A stretch of 64,000 nt of DNA, from the NCBI RefSeq assembly GCF_029227915.1, contig NC_079885.1, positions 15,635,001 to 15,699,000 of the forward strand, read 5' to 3'. Under the pieces are notes generated by a model. The model searched no databases, was not told the origin of the DNA, and saw only the letters and a list, made by a program, of their open reading frames with translations. Below, in pieces: positions 47,642 to 60,159 of the stretch. Position numbers and translations under genes: made by a program. This stretch comes from Hydractinia symbiolongicarpus (taxonomy: Eukaryota; Cnidaria; Hydrozoa; Anthoathecata; Hydractiniidae). Numbering within the stretch: position 1 is the first letter of the stretch; the number at the start of each line of letters is the position of its first letter.

Positions 47642-48091
47642 ATTGACTTTTTCACGTTACATTATTTATCATTACGACTGTGACGTATCTTTTTTACGAA
47701 ATAGCCGCTGAGTAAATCAAGAAAGAGACATGATTAGAAGTTGCTTTCCCTTCAAAACGGCTACGATCTGGCAGCAATAAATGCGCCAAGTCGCAAATGA
47801 ATGGATTACGAGCGTCAGAAAAAGAAAATGGCGATGTAGTAACTTTGCTAATTAACTTTGTCATATGAAAATTAAGTCGGAAAGCACCCTAGATTTCCTT
47901 CGTTGGAACTTTTTACCGGAAATCATAAAGCGCATTATTGTTGTCAAGAATCGATAGCGCTTAAAAAGAGCTGTCAAACGCACATAAACACGACCTATTT
48001 CGAATGATCCAGTCAAGAAATATGACCTTTAAAGTTTGAACCATTTTCGATGTAATGTGCTAATAAATCGTAGATATCTGCCCGTTTGTTT

Positions 48092-48210
48092 GTCTACGAC
48101 CATACCACGATGAACACACCTGTTCTCGTCCGATCACGGAAGTTAAGCATCGTCGGGCCGGGATAGTACTTGGATGGGGGACCGCCTGGGAACTCCCGGT
48201 GTCGTAGGCT
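48092..48210 (+). rRNA. 5S: 5S rRNA, copy 85
   Basis: Consensus gene; the upstream spacer has the CAGAAAAAGAAAATG mark. Confidence 0.97.
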
Positions 48211-48660
48211 ATTGACTTTTTCACGTTACATTATTTATCATTACGACTGTGACGTATCTTTTTTACGAAATAGCCGCTGAGTAAATCAAGAAAGAGACAT
48301 GATTAGAAGTTGCTTTCCCTTCAAAACGGCTACGATCTGGCAGCAATAAATGCGCCAAGTCGCAAATGAATGGATTACAAGCGTCAGACAAAGAAAATGG
48401 CGATGTAGTTACTTTGCTAATTAACTTTGTCATATGAAAATTAAGTCGGAAAGCACCCTAGATTTCCTTCGTTGGAACTTTTTACCGGAAATCTTAAAGC
48501 GCATGGTTGTCGTAATTAATCGATAGCGCTTGAAATGAGCTTTCAAATGCACATAAACACGACCTATTTCGGATAATCCAGTCAAGAAATATGACCTTTA
48601 AAGTTTAAACCATTTTCGATGTAATGTGCTAATAAATCGTAGATATCTGCCCGTTTGTTT

Positions 48661-48779
48661 GTGTACGACCATACCACGATGAACACACCTGTTCTCGTCC
48701 GATCACGGAAGTTAAGCATCGTCGGGCCAGGATAGTACTTGGATGGGGGACCGCCTGGGAACTCCCGGTGTCGTAGGCT
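48661..48779 (+). rRNA. 5S: 5S rRNA, copy 86 (G69A, G3)
   Basis: C3G (GTGTACGACC) opposes G116, breaking one helix I pair, in addition to G69A. Confidence 0.91.
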
Positions 48780-49229
48780 ATTGACTTTTTCACGTTACAT
48801 CATTTATCATTACGACTGTGACGTATCTTTTTTACGCAATAGCCGCTGAGTAAATCAAGTAAGGGACGTGATTAGAAGATGCTTTCCCTTCAAAACGGCT
48901 ACAATCTTGCTGCAATAAATGCGCCACGTCGCAAAAAAATGGATTACGAGCGTCAGACAAAGAAAATGGCGATGTAGTTACTTTGCTAATTAACTTTGTC
49001 ATATGAAAATTAAGTCTGAAAGCACCCTAGATTTCCTTCGTTGGAACTTTTTACCGGAAATCTTAAAGCGCATGGTTGTCGTAATTAATGGATAGCGCTT
49101 GAAATGAGCTTTCAAATGCACATGAACACGACCTATTTCGGATGATCCAGTCAAGAAATATGACTTTTAAAGTTTAAACCATTTTCGATGTAATGTGCTA
49201 ATAAATCGTAGATATCTGCCCGTTTGTTT

Positions 49230-49348
49230 GTTTACGACCATACCACGATGAACACACCTGTTCTCGTCCGATCACGGAAGTTAAGCATCGTCGGGCCGGG
49301 ATAGTACTTGGATGGGGGACCGCCTGGGAACTCCCGGTGTCGTAGGCT
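49230..49348 (+). rRNA. 5S: 5S rRNA, copy 87
   Basis: T3 allele, otherwise consensus. Confidence 0.97.
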
Positions 49349-49798
49349 ATTGACTTTTTCACGTTACATTATTTATCATTACGACTGTGACGTATCTTTT
49401 TTACGAAATAGCCGCTGAGTAAATCAAGAAAGAGACATGATTAGAAGTTGCTTTCCCATCAAAACGGCTACGATCTGGCAGCAATAAATGCGCCAAGTCG
49501 CAAATGAATGGATTACGAGCGTCAGACAAAGAAAATGGCGATGTAGTTAATTTGCTAATTAACTTTGTCATATGAAAATTAAGTCTGAAAGCACCCTAGA
49601 TTTCCTTCGTTGGAACTTGTTACCGGAAATCTTAAAGCGCATGGTTGTCGTAATTAATGGATAGCGCTTGAAATGAGCTTTCAAATGCACATAAACACGA
49701 CCTATTTCGGATGATCCAGTCAAGAAATATGACCTTTAAAGTTTAAACCATTTTCGATGTAATGTGCTAATAAATCGTAGATATCTGCCCGTTTGTTT

Positions 49799-49917
49799 GT
49801 TTACGACCATACCACGATGAACACACCTGTTCTCGTCCGATCACGGAAGTTAAGCATCGTCGGGCCGGGATAGTACTTGGATGGGGGACCGCCTGGAAAC
49901 TCCCAGTGTCGTAGGCT
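49799..49917 (+). rRNA. 5S: 5S rRNA, copy 88
   Basis: T3, G99A (CCTGGAAACTCC, shared with copy 93) and G107A (TCCCAGTG), which leaves C68 facing A107. Confidence 0.92.
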
Positions 49918-50367
49918 ATTGACTTTTTCACGTTACATTATTTATCATTACGACTGTGACGTATCTTTTTTACGAAATAGCCGCTGAGTAAATCAAGAAA
50001 GAGACATGATTAGAAGTTGCTTTCCCTTAAAAACGGCTACGATCTGGCAGCAATAAATGCGCCAAGTCGCAAATGAATGGATTACGAGCGTCAGAAAAAG
50101 AAAATGGCGATGTAGTAACTTTGCTAATTAACTTTGTCATATGAGAATTAAGTCGGAAAGCACCCTGGATTTCCTTCGTTGGAACTTTTTACCGGAAATC
50201 ATAAAGCGCATTATTGTTGTCAAGAATCGATAGCGCTTAAAAAGAGCTGTCAAACGCACATAAACACGACCTATTTCGAATGATCCAGTCAAGAAATATG
50301 ACCTTTAAAGTTTAAACCATTTTCGATGTAATGTGCTAATAAATCGTAGATATCTGCCCGTTTGTTT

Positions 50368-50486
50368 GTCTACGACCATACCACGATGAACACACCTGTT
50401 CTCGTCCGATCACGGAAGTTAAGCATCGTCGGGCCAGGATAGTACTTGGATGGGGGACCGCCTGGGAACTCCCGGTGTCGTAGGCT
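50368..50486 (+). rRNA. 5S: 5S rRNA, copy 89 (G69A)
   Basis: G69A; the T5 is intact and followed by CACCTTAC instead of CACGTTAC. Confidence 0.94.
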
Positions 50487-50936
50487 ATTGACTTTTTCAC
50501 CTTACATTATTTATCATTACGACTGTCACGTATCTTTTTTACGAAATAGCCGCTGAGTAAATCAAGAAAGAGACATGATTAGAAGTTGCTTTCCCTTCAA
50601 AACGGCTACGATCTGGCAGCAATAAATGCGCCAAGTCGCAAATGAATGGATTACGAGCGTCAGACAAAGAAAATGGCGATGTAGTTAATTTGCTAATTAA
50701 CTTTGTCATATGAAAATTAAGTCTGAAAGTACCCTAGATTGCCTTCGTTGGAACTTTTTACCGGAAATCTTAAAGCGCATGGTTGTCGTAATTAATCGAT
50801 AGTGCTTGAAATGAGCTTTCAAATGCACATAAACACGACCTATTTCGGATAATCCAGTCAAGAAATATGACCTTTAAAGTTTAAACCATTTTCGATGTAA
50901 TGTGCTAATAAATCGTAGATATCTGCCCGTTTGTTT

Positions 50937-51055
50937 GTCTACGACCATACCACGATGAACACACCTGTTCTCGTCCGATCACGGAAGTTAAGCATCGTCG
51001 GGCCAGGATAGTACTTGGATGGGGGACCGCCTGGGAACTCCCGGTGTCGTAGGCT
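50937..51055 (+). rRNA. 5S: 5S rRNA, copy 90 (G69A)
   Basis: G69A. The upstream spacer has ATCGATAGTGCTTG, shared with copy 96. Confidence 0.94.
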
Positions 51056-51505
51056 ATTGACTTTTTCACGTTACATCATTTATCATTACGACTGTGACGT
51101 ATCTTTTTTACGCAATAGCCGCTGAGTAAATCAAGTAAGGGACGTGATTAGAAGATGCTTTCCCTTCAAAACGGCTACAATCTTGCTGCAATAAATGCGC
51201 TAAGTCGCAAATGAATGGATTACGAGCGTCAGAAAAAGAAAATGGCGATGTAGTAACTTTGCTAATTAACTTTGTCATATGAAAATTAAGTCGGAAAGCA
51301 CCCTAGATTTCCTTCGTTGGAACTTTTTACCGGAAATCATAAAGCGCATTATTGTTGTCAAGAATCGATAGCGCTTAAAAAGAGCTGTCAAACGCACATA
51401 AACACGACCTATTTCGAATGATCCAGTCAAGAAATATGACCTTTAAAGTTTGAACCATTTTCGATGTAATGTGCTAATAAATCGTAGATATCTGCCCGTT
51501 TGTTT

Positions 51506-51624
51506 GTCTACGACCATACCACGATGAACACACCTGTTCTCGTCCGATCACGGAAGTTAAGCATCGTCGGGCCGGGATAGTACTTGGATGGGGGACCGCC
51601 TGGGAACTCCCGGTGTCGTAGGCT
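51506..51624 (+). rRNA. 5S: 5S rRNA, copy 91
   Basis: Consensus gene. Confidence 0.97.
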
Positions 51625-52074
51625 ATTGACTTTTTCACGTTACATTATTTATCATTACGACTGTGACGTATCTTTTTTACGAAATAGCCGCTGAGTAAAT
51701 CAAGAAAGAGACATGATTAGAAGATGCTTTCCCTTCAAAACGGCTACAATCTTGCTGCAATAAATGCGCCACGTCGCAAATAAATGGATTACGAGCGTCA
51801 GACAAAGAAAATGGCGATGTAGTTAATTTGCTAATTAACTTTGTCATATGAAAATTAAGTCTGAAAGCACCCTAGATTTCCTTCGTTGGAACTTTTTACC
51901 GAAAATCTTAAAGTGCATGGTTGTCGTAATTAATGGATAGCGCTTGAAATGAGCTTTCAAATGCACATAAACACGACCTATTTCGGATGATCCAGTCAAG
52001 AAATATGACCTTTAAAGTTTGAACCATTTTCGATGTAATGTGCTAATAAATCGTAGATATCTGCCCGTTTGTTT

Positions 52075-52193
52075 GTCTACGACCATACCACGATGAACAC
52101 ACCTGTTCTCGTCCGATCACGGAAGTTAAGCATCGTCGGGCCGGGATAGTACTTGGATGGGGGACCGCCTGGGAACTCCCGGTGTCGTAGGCT
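52075..52193 (+). rRNA. 5S: 5S rRNA, copy 92
   Basis: Consensus gene; the spacer before it has the private changes CCGAAAATC and AAAGTGCATGG. Confidence 0.97.
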
Positions 52194-52643
52194 ATTGACT
52201 TTTTCACGTTACATTATTTATCATTACGACTGTGACGTATCTTTTTTACGAAATAGCCGCTGAGTAAATCAAGAAAGAGACATGAATAGAAGTTGCTTTC
52301 CCTTCAAAACAGCTACGATCTGGCAGCAATAAATGCGCCAAGTCGCAAATGAATGGATTACAAGCGTCAGACAAAGAAAATGGCGATGTAGTTACTTTGC
52401 TAATTAACTTTGTCATATGAAAATTAAGTCGGAAAGCACCCTAGATTTCCTTCGTTGGAACTTTTTACCGGAAATCTTAAAGCGCATGGTTGTCGTAATT
52501 AATGGATAGCGCTTGAAATGAGCTTTCAAATGCACATAAACACGACCTATTTCGGATGATCCAGTCAAGAAATATGACCTTTAAAGTTTAAACCATTTTC
52601 GATGTAATGTGCTAATAAATCGTAGATATCTGCCCGTTTGTTT

Positions 52644-52762
52644 GTTTACGACCATACCACGATGAACACACCTGTTCTCGTCCGATCACGGAAGTTAAGC
52701 ATCGTCGGGCCGGGATAGTACTTGGATGGGGGACCGCCTGGAAACTCCCGGTGTCGTAGGCT
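52644..52762 (+). rRNA. 5S: 5S rRNA, copy 93
   Basis: T3 and G99A. Shares both G99A and the downstream CCCTTAAAAACGG with copy 88. Confidence 0.94.
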
Positions 52763-53212
52763 ATTGACTTTTTCACGTTACATTATTTATCATTACGACT
52801 GTGACGTATCTTTTTTACGAAATAGCCGCTGAGTAAATCAAGAAAGAGACATGATTAGAAGTTGCTTTCCCTTAAAAACGGCTACGATCTGGCAGCAATA
52901 AATGCGCCAAGTCGCAAATGAATGGATTACGAGCGTCAGAAAAAGAAAATGGCGATGTAGTAACTTTGCTAATTAACTTTGTCATATGAAAATTAAGTCG
53001 GAAAGCACCCTAGATTTCCTTCGTTGGAACTTTTTACCGGAAATCATAAAGCGCATTATTGTTGTCAAGAATCGATAGCGCTTAAAAAGAGCTGTCAAAC
53101 GCACATAAACACGACCTATTTCGAATGATCCAGTCAAGAAATATGACCTTTAAAGTTTGAACCATTTTCGATGTAATGTGCTAATAAATCGTAGATATCT
53201 GCCCGTTTGTTT

Positions 53213-53331
53213 GTCTACGACCATACCACGATGAACACACCTGTTCTCGTCCGATCACGGAAGTTAAGCATCGTCGGGCCGGGATAGTACTTGGATGGGG
53301 GACCGCCTGGGAACTCCCGGTGTCGTAGGCT
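53213..53331 (+). rRNA. 5S: 5S rRNA, copy 94
   Basis: Consensus gene with the terminator lengthened to T6 at 53338-53343. Confidence 0.97.
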
Positions 53332-53781
53332 ATTGACTTTTTTACGTTACATTATTTATCATTACGACTGTGACGTATCTTTTTTACGAAATAGCCGCTG
53401 AGTAAATCAAGAAAGAGACATGATTAGAAGTTGCTTTCCCTTCAAAACGGCTACGATCTGGCAGCAATAAATGCGCCAAGTCGCAAATGAATGGATTACA
53501 AGCGTCAGACAAAGAAAATGGCGATGTAGTTACTTTGCTAATTAACTTTTTCATATGAAAATTAAGTCGGAAAGCACCCTAGATTTCCTTCGTTGGAACT
53601 TTTTACCGGAAATCTTAAAGCGCATGGTTGTCGTAATTAATCGATAGCGCTTGAAATGAGCTTTCAAATGCACATAAACACGACCTATTTCGGATAATCC
53701 AGTCAAGAAATATGACCTTTAAAGTTTAAACCATTTTCGATGTAATGTGCTAATAAGTCGTAGATATCTGCCCGTTTGTTT

Positions 53782-53900
53782 GTCTACGACCATACCACGA
53801 TGAACACACCTGTTCTCGTCCGATCACGGAAGTTAAGCATCGTCGGGCTAGGATAGTACTTGGATGGGGGACCGCCTGGGAACTCCCGGTGTCGTAGGCT
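53782..53900 (+). rRNA. 5S: 5S rRNA, copy 95 (G69A, T68)
   Basis: C68T next to G69A (GGGCTAGGA). U68-G107 is a wobble and A69 faces C106, so this stem is the weakest of the G69A set. Confidence 0.91.
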
Positions 53901-54350
53901 ATTGACTTTTTCACGTTACATTATTTATCATTACGACTGTGACGTATCTTTTTTACGAAATAGCCGCTGAGTAAATCAAGAAAGAGACATGATTAGAAGT
54001 TGCTTTCCCTTCAAAACGGCTACGATCTGGCAGCAATAAATGCGCCAAGTCGCAAATGAATGGATTACGAGCGTCAGACAAAGAAAATGGCGATGTAGTT
54101 AATTTGCTAATTAACTTTGTCATATGAAAATTAAGTCTGAAAGTACCCTAGATTGCCTTCGTTGGAACTTTTTACCGGAAATCTTAAAGCGCATGGTTGT
54201 CGTAATTAATCGATAGTGCTTGAAATGAGCTTTCAAATGCACATAAACACCACCTATTTCGGATAATCCAGTCAAGAAATATGACCTTTAAAGTTTAAAC
54301 CATTTTCGATGTAATGTGCTAATAAATCGTAGATATCTGCCCGTTTGTTT

Positions 54351-54469
54351 GTCTACGACCATACCACGATGAACACACCTGTTCTCGTCCGATCACGGAA
54401 GTTAAGCATCGTCGGGCCAGGATAGTACTTGGATGGGGGACCGCCTGGGAACTCCCGGTGTCGTAGGCT
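54351..54469 (+). rRNA. 5S: 5S rRNA, copy 96 (G69A)
   Basis: G69A; T5 intact; counterpart of copy 90 at six units. Confidence 0.94.
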
Positions 54470-54919
54470 ATTGACTTTTTCACGTTACATCATTTATCAA
54501 TACGACTGTGACGTATCTTTTTTACGCAATAGCCGCTGAGTAAATCAAGTAAGGGACGTGATTAGAAGATGCTTTCCCTTCAAAACGGCTACAATCTTGC
54601 TGCAATAAATGCGCTACGTCGCAAATAAATGGATTACGAGCGTCAGACAAAGAAAATGGCGATGTAGTTACTTTGCTAATTAACTTTGTCATATGAAAAT
54701 TAAGTCTGAAATCACCCTAGATTTCCTTCGTTGGAACTTTTTACCGGAAATCTTAAAGCGCATTATTGTCGTAATTAATGGATAGCGCTTGAAATGAGCT
54801 TTCAAATGCACATAAACACGACCTATTTCGGATGATCCAGTCAAGAAATATGACCTTTAAAGTTTAAACCATTTTCGATGTAATGTGCTAATAAATCGTA
54901 GATATCTGCCCGTTTGTTT

Positions 54920-55038
54920 GTTTACGACCATACCACGATGAACACACCTGTTCTCGTCCGAACACGGAAGTTAAGCATCGTTGGGCCGGGATAGTACTTG
55001 GATGGGGGACCGCCTGGGAACTCCCGGTGTCGTAGGCT
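54920..55038 (+). rRNA. 5S: 5S rRNA, copy 97
   Basis: T3, T43A (CCGAACACGG) and T63. T43A recurs in copy 101. Confidence 0.93.
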
Positions 55039-55488
55039 ATTGACTTTTTCACGTTACATTATTTATCATTAGGACTGGGACGTATCTTTTTTACGCAATA
55101 GCCGCCGAGTAAATCAAGAAAGAGACATGATTACAAGTTGCTTTCCCTTCAAAACGGCTACGATCTGGCAGCAATAAATGCGCCAAGTCGCAAATGAATG
55201 GATTACGAGCGTCAGACAAAGAAAATGGCGATGTAGTTAATTTGCTAATTAACTTTGTCATATGAAAATTAAGTCTGAAAGTACCCTAGATTGCCTTCGT
55301 TGGAACTTTTTACCGGAAATCTTAAAGCGCATGGTTGTCGTAATTAATCGATAGAGCTTGAAATGAGCTTTCAAATGCACATAAACACGACCTATTTCGG
55401 ATAATCCAGTCAAGAAATATGACCTTTAAAGTTTAAACCATTTTCGATGTAATGTGCTAATAAATCGTAGATATCTGCCCGTTTGTTT

Positions 55489-55607
55489 GTCTACGACCAT
55501 ACCACGATGAACACACCTGTTCTCGTCCGATCACGGAAGTTAAGCATCGTCGGGCCAGGATAGTACTTGGATGGGGGACCGCCTGGGAACTCCCGGTGTC
55601 GTAGGCT
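55489..55607 (+). rRNA. 5S: 5S rRNA, copy 98 (G69A, broken T5)
   Basis: G69A with terminator TCTTT. The upstream spacer has ATAGAGCTTG. Duplicated as copy 99. Confidence 0.91.
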
Positions 55608-55613
55608 ATTGAC

Positions 55614-55618
55614 TCTTT
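55614..55618 (+). terminator. Disrupted primary terminator after copy 98 (TCTTT)
   Basis: Same T to C change as after copy 69, again next to a G69A gene; the T6 run follows. Confidence 0.8.
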
Positions 55619-56057
55619 CACGTTACATTATTTATCATTACGACTGTGACGTATCTTTTTTACGCAATAGCCGCCGAGTAAATCAAGAAAGAGACATGAT
55701 TAGAAGTTGCTTTCCCTTCAAAACGGCTACGATCTGGCAGCAATAAATGCGCCAAGTCGCAAATGAATGGATTACGAGCGTCAGACAAAGAAAATGGCGA
55801 TGTAGTTAATTTGCTAATTAACTTTGTCATATGAAAATTAAGTCTGAAAGTACCCTAGATTGCCTTCGTTGGAACTTTTTACCGGAAATCTTAAAGCGCA
55901 TGGTTGTCGTAATTAATCGATAGAGCTTGAAATGAGCTTTCAAATGCACATAAACACGACCTATTTCGGATAATCCAGTCAAGAAATATGACCTTTAAAG
56001 TTTAAACCATTTTCGATGTAATGTGCTAATAAATCGTAGATATCTGCCCGTTTGTTT

Positions 56058-56176
56058 GTCTACGACCATACCACGATGAACACACCTGTTCTCGTCCGAT
56101 CACGGAAGTTAAGCATCGTCGGGCCAGGATAGTACTTGGATGGGGGACCGCCTGGGAACTCCCGGTGTCGTAGGCT
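56058..56176 (+). rRNA. 5S: 5S rRNA, copy 99 (G69A, broken T5)
   Basis: Identical by eye to copy 98, including spacer and TCTTT terminator; a very recent one-unit duplication. Confidence 0.91.
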
Positions 56177-56182
56177 ATTGAC

Positions 56183-56187
56183 TCTTT
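56183..56187 (+). terminator. Disrupted primary terminator after copy 99 (TCTTT)
   Basis: Duplicate of the copy 98 state; the T6 run follows. Confidence 0.8.
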
Positions 56188-56626
56188 CACGTTACATTAT
56201 TTATCATTACGACTGTGACGTATCTTTTTTACGCAATAGCCGCCGAGTAAATCAAGAAAGAGACATGATTAGAAGTTGCTTTCCCTTCAAAACGGCTACG
56301 ATCTGGCAGCAATAAATGCGCCAAGTCGCAAATGAATGGATTACGAGCGTCAGACAAAGAAAATGGCGATGTAGTTAATTTGCTAATTAACTTTGTCATA
56401 TGAAAATTAAGTCTGAAAGTACCCTAGATTGCCTTCGTTGGAACTTTTTACCGGAAATCTTAAAGCGCATGGTTGTCGTAATTAATCGATAGCGCTTGAA
56501 ATGAGCTTTCAAATGCACCTAAACACGACCTATTTCGGATAATCCAGTCAAGAAATATGACCTTTAAAGTTTAAACCATTTTCGATGTAATGTGCTAATA
56601 AATCGTAGATATCTGCCCGTTTGTTT

Positions 56627-56745
56627 GTCTACGACCATACCACGATGAACACACCTGTTCTCGTCCGATCACGGAAGTTAAGCATCGTTGGGCCGGGATA
56701 GTACTTGGATGGGGGACCGCCTGGGAACTCCCGGTGTCGTAGGCT
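56627..56745 (+). rRNA. 5S: 5S rRNA, copy 100
   Basis: T63 allele, otherwise consensus. Confidence 0.97.
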
Positions 56746-57195
56746 ATTGACTTTTTCACGTTACATTATTTATCATTACGACTGGGACGTATCTTTTTTA
56801 CGCAATAGCCGCTGAGTAAATCAAGAAAGAGACATGATTAGAAGTTGCTTTCCCTTCAAAACGGCTACAATCTTGCTGCAATAAATGCTCCACGTCGCAA
56901 ATAAATGGATTACGAGCGTCAGACAAAGAAAATGGCGATGTAGTTACTTTGCTAATTAACTTTGTCATATGAAAATTAAGTCTGAAAGTACCCTAGATTG
57001 CCTTCGTTGGAACTTTTTACCGGAAATCTTAAAGCGCATTATTGTCGTAATTAATGGATAGCGCTTGAAACGAGCTTTCAAATGCACATAAACACAACTT
57101 ATTTCGGATAATCCAGTCAAGAAATATGACCTTTAAAATTTAAACCATTTTTGATGTAATGTGTTAATAAATCGTAGATATCTGCCCGTTTGTTT

Positions 57196-57314
57196 GTCTA
57201 CGACCATACCACGATGAACACACCTGTTCTCGTCCGAACACGGAAGTTAAGCATCGTTGGGCCGGGATAGTACTTGGATGGGGGACCGCCTGGGAACTCC
57301 CGGTGTCGTAGGCT
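57196..57314 (+). rRNA. 5S: 5S rRNA, copy 101
   Basis: T43A (CCGAACACGG) and T63. Confidence 0.94.
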
Positions 57315-57764
57315 ATTGACTTTTTCACGTTACATTATTTATCATTAGGACTGGGACGTATCTTTTTTACGCAATAGCCGCTGAGTAAATCAAGAAAGAA
57401 ACATGATTATAAGTTGCTTTCCCTTCAAAACGGCTACAATCTTGCTGCAATAAATGCGCCACGTCGCAAATAAATATATTACGAGCGTCAGTCAAAGAAA
57501 ATGGCGATGTAGTTACTTTGCTAATTAACTTTGTCATATGAAAATTAAGTCTGAAAGTACCTTAGATTGCCTTCGTTGGAACTTTTTACCGGAAATCTTA
57601 AAGCGCATTATTGTCGTAAATAATGGATAGCGCTTGAAACGAGCTTTCAAATGCACATAAACACAACCTTTTTCGGATAATCCAGTCAAGAAATATGACC
57701 TTTAAAATTTAAACCATTTTTGATGTAATGTGCTAATAAATGGTAGATATCTGCCCGTTTGTTT

Positions 57765-57883
57765 GTCTACGACCATACCACGATGAACACACCTGTTCTC
57801 GTCCGATCACGGAAGTTAAGCATCGTTGGGCCGGGATAGTACTTGGATGGGGGACCGCCTGGGAACTCCCGGTGTCGTAGGCT
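57765..57883 (+). rRNA. 5S: 5S rRNA, copy 102
   Basis: T63 allele. The terminator is shortened to T4 (GACCTTTTC). Confidence 0.96.
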
Positions 57884-57890
57884 ATTGACC

Positions 57891-57894
57891 TTTT
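57891..57894 (+). terminator. Shortened T4 terminator after copy 102
   Basis: GACCTTTTC instead of GACTTTTTC. T4 is usually the minimum for Pol III, so termination may be leaky. Confidence 0.75.
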
Positions 57895-58333
57895 CACGTT
57901 ACATTATTTATCATTAGGACTGGGACTTATCTTTTTTACGCAATAGCCGCTGAGTAAATCAAGAAAGAGACATGATTAGAATTTGCTTTCCCTTCAAAAC
58001 GGCTACGATCTGGCAGCAATAAATGCGCCAAGTCGCAAATGAATGGATTACGAGCGTTTGACAAAGAAAATGGCGATGTAGTTAATTTGCTAATTAACTT
58101 TGTCATATGAAAATTAAGTCTGAAAGTACCCTAGATTGCCTTCGTTGGAACTTTTTACCGGAAATCTTAAAGCGCATGGTTGTCGTAATTAATCGATAGC
58201 GCTTGAAATGAGCTTTCCAATGCACATAAACACGACCTATTTCGGATAATCCAGTCAAGAAATATGACCTTTAAAGTTAAAACCATTTTCGATGTAATGT
58301 GCTAATAAATCGTAGATATCTGCCCGTTTGTTT

Positions 58334-58452
58334 GTCTACGACCATACCACGATGAACACACCTGTTCTCGTCCGATCACGGAAGTTAAGCATCGTTGAGC
58401 CGGGATAGTACTTGGATGGGGGACCGCCTGGGAACTCCCGGTGTCGTAGGCT
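58334..58452 (+). rRNA. 5S: 5S rRNA, copy 103
   Basis: T63 and G65A (ATCGTTGAGCC); A65 faces C14 at the base of helix II. Confidence 0.93.
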
Positions 58453-58902
58453 ATTGACTTTTTCACGTTACATTATTTATCATTACGACTGGGACGTATC
58501 TTTTTTACGCAATAGCCGCTGAGTAAATCAAGAAAGAGACATGATTAGAAGTTGCTTTCCCTTCAAAACGGCTACAATCTTGCTGCAATAAATGCGCCAC
58601 GTCGCAAATAAATGGATTACGAGCGTCAAACAAAGAAAATGGCGATGTAGTTACTTTTCTAATTAACTTTGTCATATGAAATTTAGGTCTGAAAGTACCC
58701 TAGATTGCCTTCGTTGGAACTTTTTACCGGAAATCTTAAAGCGCATGGTTGTCGTAATTAATCGATAGCGCTTGAAATGAGCTTTCAAATGCACATAAAC
58801 ACGACCTATTTCGGATAATCCAGTCAAGAAATATGACCTTTAAAGTTTAAACCATTTTCGATGTAATGTGCTAATAAATCGTAGATATCTGCCCGTTTGT
58901 TT

Positions 58903-59021
58903 GTCTACGACCATACCACGATGAACACACCTGTTCTCGTCCGATCACGGAAGTTAAGCATCGTCGGGCCAGGATAGTACTTGGATGGGGAACCGCCTGG
59001 GAACTCCCGGTGTCGTAGGCT
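58903..59021 (+). rRNA. 5S: 5S rRNA, copy 104 (G69A, broken T5)
   Basis: G69A, G89A (GGGGAACCGCC, box C) and a TCTTT terminator. Confidence 0.9.
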
Positions 59022-59027
59022 ATTGAC

Positions 59028-59032
59028 TCTTT
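59028..59032 (+). terminator. Disrupted primary terminator after copy 104 (TCTTT)
   Basis: Same change, in a G69A and G89A gene; the T6 run follows. Confidence 0.8.
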
Positions 59033-59471
59033 CACGTTACATTATTTATCATTACGACTGTGACGTATCTTTTTTACGCAATAGCCGCCGAGTAAATCAA
59101 GAAAGAGACATGATTAGAAGTTGCTTTCCCTTCAAAACGGCTACGATCTGGCAGCAATAAATGCGCCAAGTCGCAAATGAATGGATTACGAGCGTCAGAC
59201 AAAGAAAATGGCGATGTAGTTAATTTGCTAATTAACTTTGTCATATGAAAATTAAGTCTGAAAGTACCCTAGATTGCCTTCGTTGGAACCTTTTACCGGA
59301 AATCTTAAAGCGCATGGTTGTCGTAATTAATCGATAGCGCTTGAAATGAGCTTTCAAATGCACATAAACACGACCTATTTCGGATAATCCAGTCAAGAAA
59401 TATGACCTTTAAAGTTTAAACCATTTTCGATGTAATGTGCTAATAAATCGTAGATATCTGCCCGTTTGTTT

Positions 59472-59590
59472 GTCTACGACCATACCACGATGAACACACC
59501 TGTTCTCGTCCGATCACGGAAGTTAAGCATCGTTGGGCCGGGATAGTACTTGGATGGGGGACCGCCTGGGAACTCCCGGTGTCGTAGGCT
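59472..59590 (+). rRNA. 5S: 5S rRNA, copy 105
   Basis: T63 allele; first gene of the terminal 4-unit repeat (counterpart copy 109). Confidence 0.97.
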
Positions 59591-60040
59591 ATTGACTTTT
59601 TCACGTTACATTATTTATCATTACGACTGGGACGTATCTTTTTTACGCAATAGCCGCTGAGTAAATCAAGAAAGAGACATGATTAGAAGTTTCTTTCCCT
59701 TCAAAACGGCTACAATCTTGCTGCAATAAATGCGCCACGTCGCAAATAAATGGATTACGAGCGTCAGACAAAGAAAATGGCGATGTAGTTACTTTGCTAA
59801 TTAACTTTGTCATATGAAAATTAAGTCTGAAAGTACCCTAGATTGCCTTCGTTGGAACTTTTTACCGGAAATCTTAAAGCGCATTATTGTCGTAATTAAT
59901 GGATAGCGCTTGAAACGAGCTTTCAAATGCACATAAACACAACCTTTTTCGGATAATCCAGTCAAGAAATATGACCTTTAAAATTTAAACCATTTTTGAT
60001 GTAATGTGCTAATAAATCGTAGATATCTGCCCGTTTGTTT

Positions 60041-60159
60041 GTCTACGACCATACCACGATGAACACACCTGTTCTCGTCCGATCACGGAATTTAAGCATC
60101 GTTGGGCAGGGATAGTACTTGGATGGGGGACCGCCTGGGAACTCCCGGTGTCGTAGGCT
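60041..60159 (+). rRNA. 5S: 5S rRNA, copy 106
   Basis: G51T (GGAATTTAAGC; U51 faces C28 in helix III and lies in box A), T63 and C68A (GGGCAGGGA; A68 faces G107). G51T is shared with copy 110, C68A is private. Confidence 0.9.

Larger units (their letters stand above)
55140..56330 (+). repeat. 1-unit duplication (copies 98-99)
   Basis: Two units identical by eye, including ATAGAGCTTG, G69A, TCTTT and GCCGCCGAG. Confidence 0.85.
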
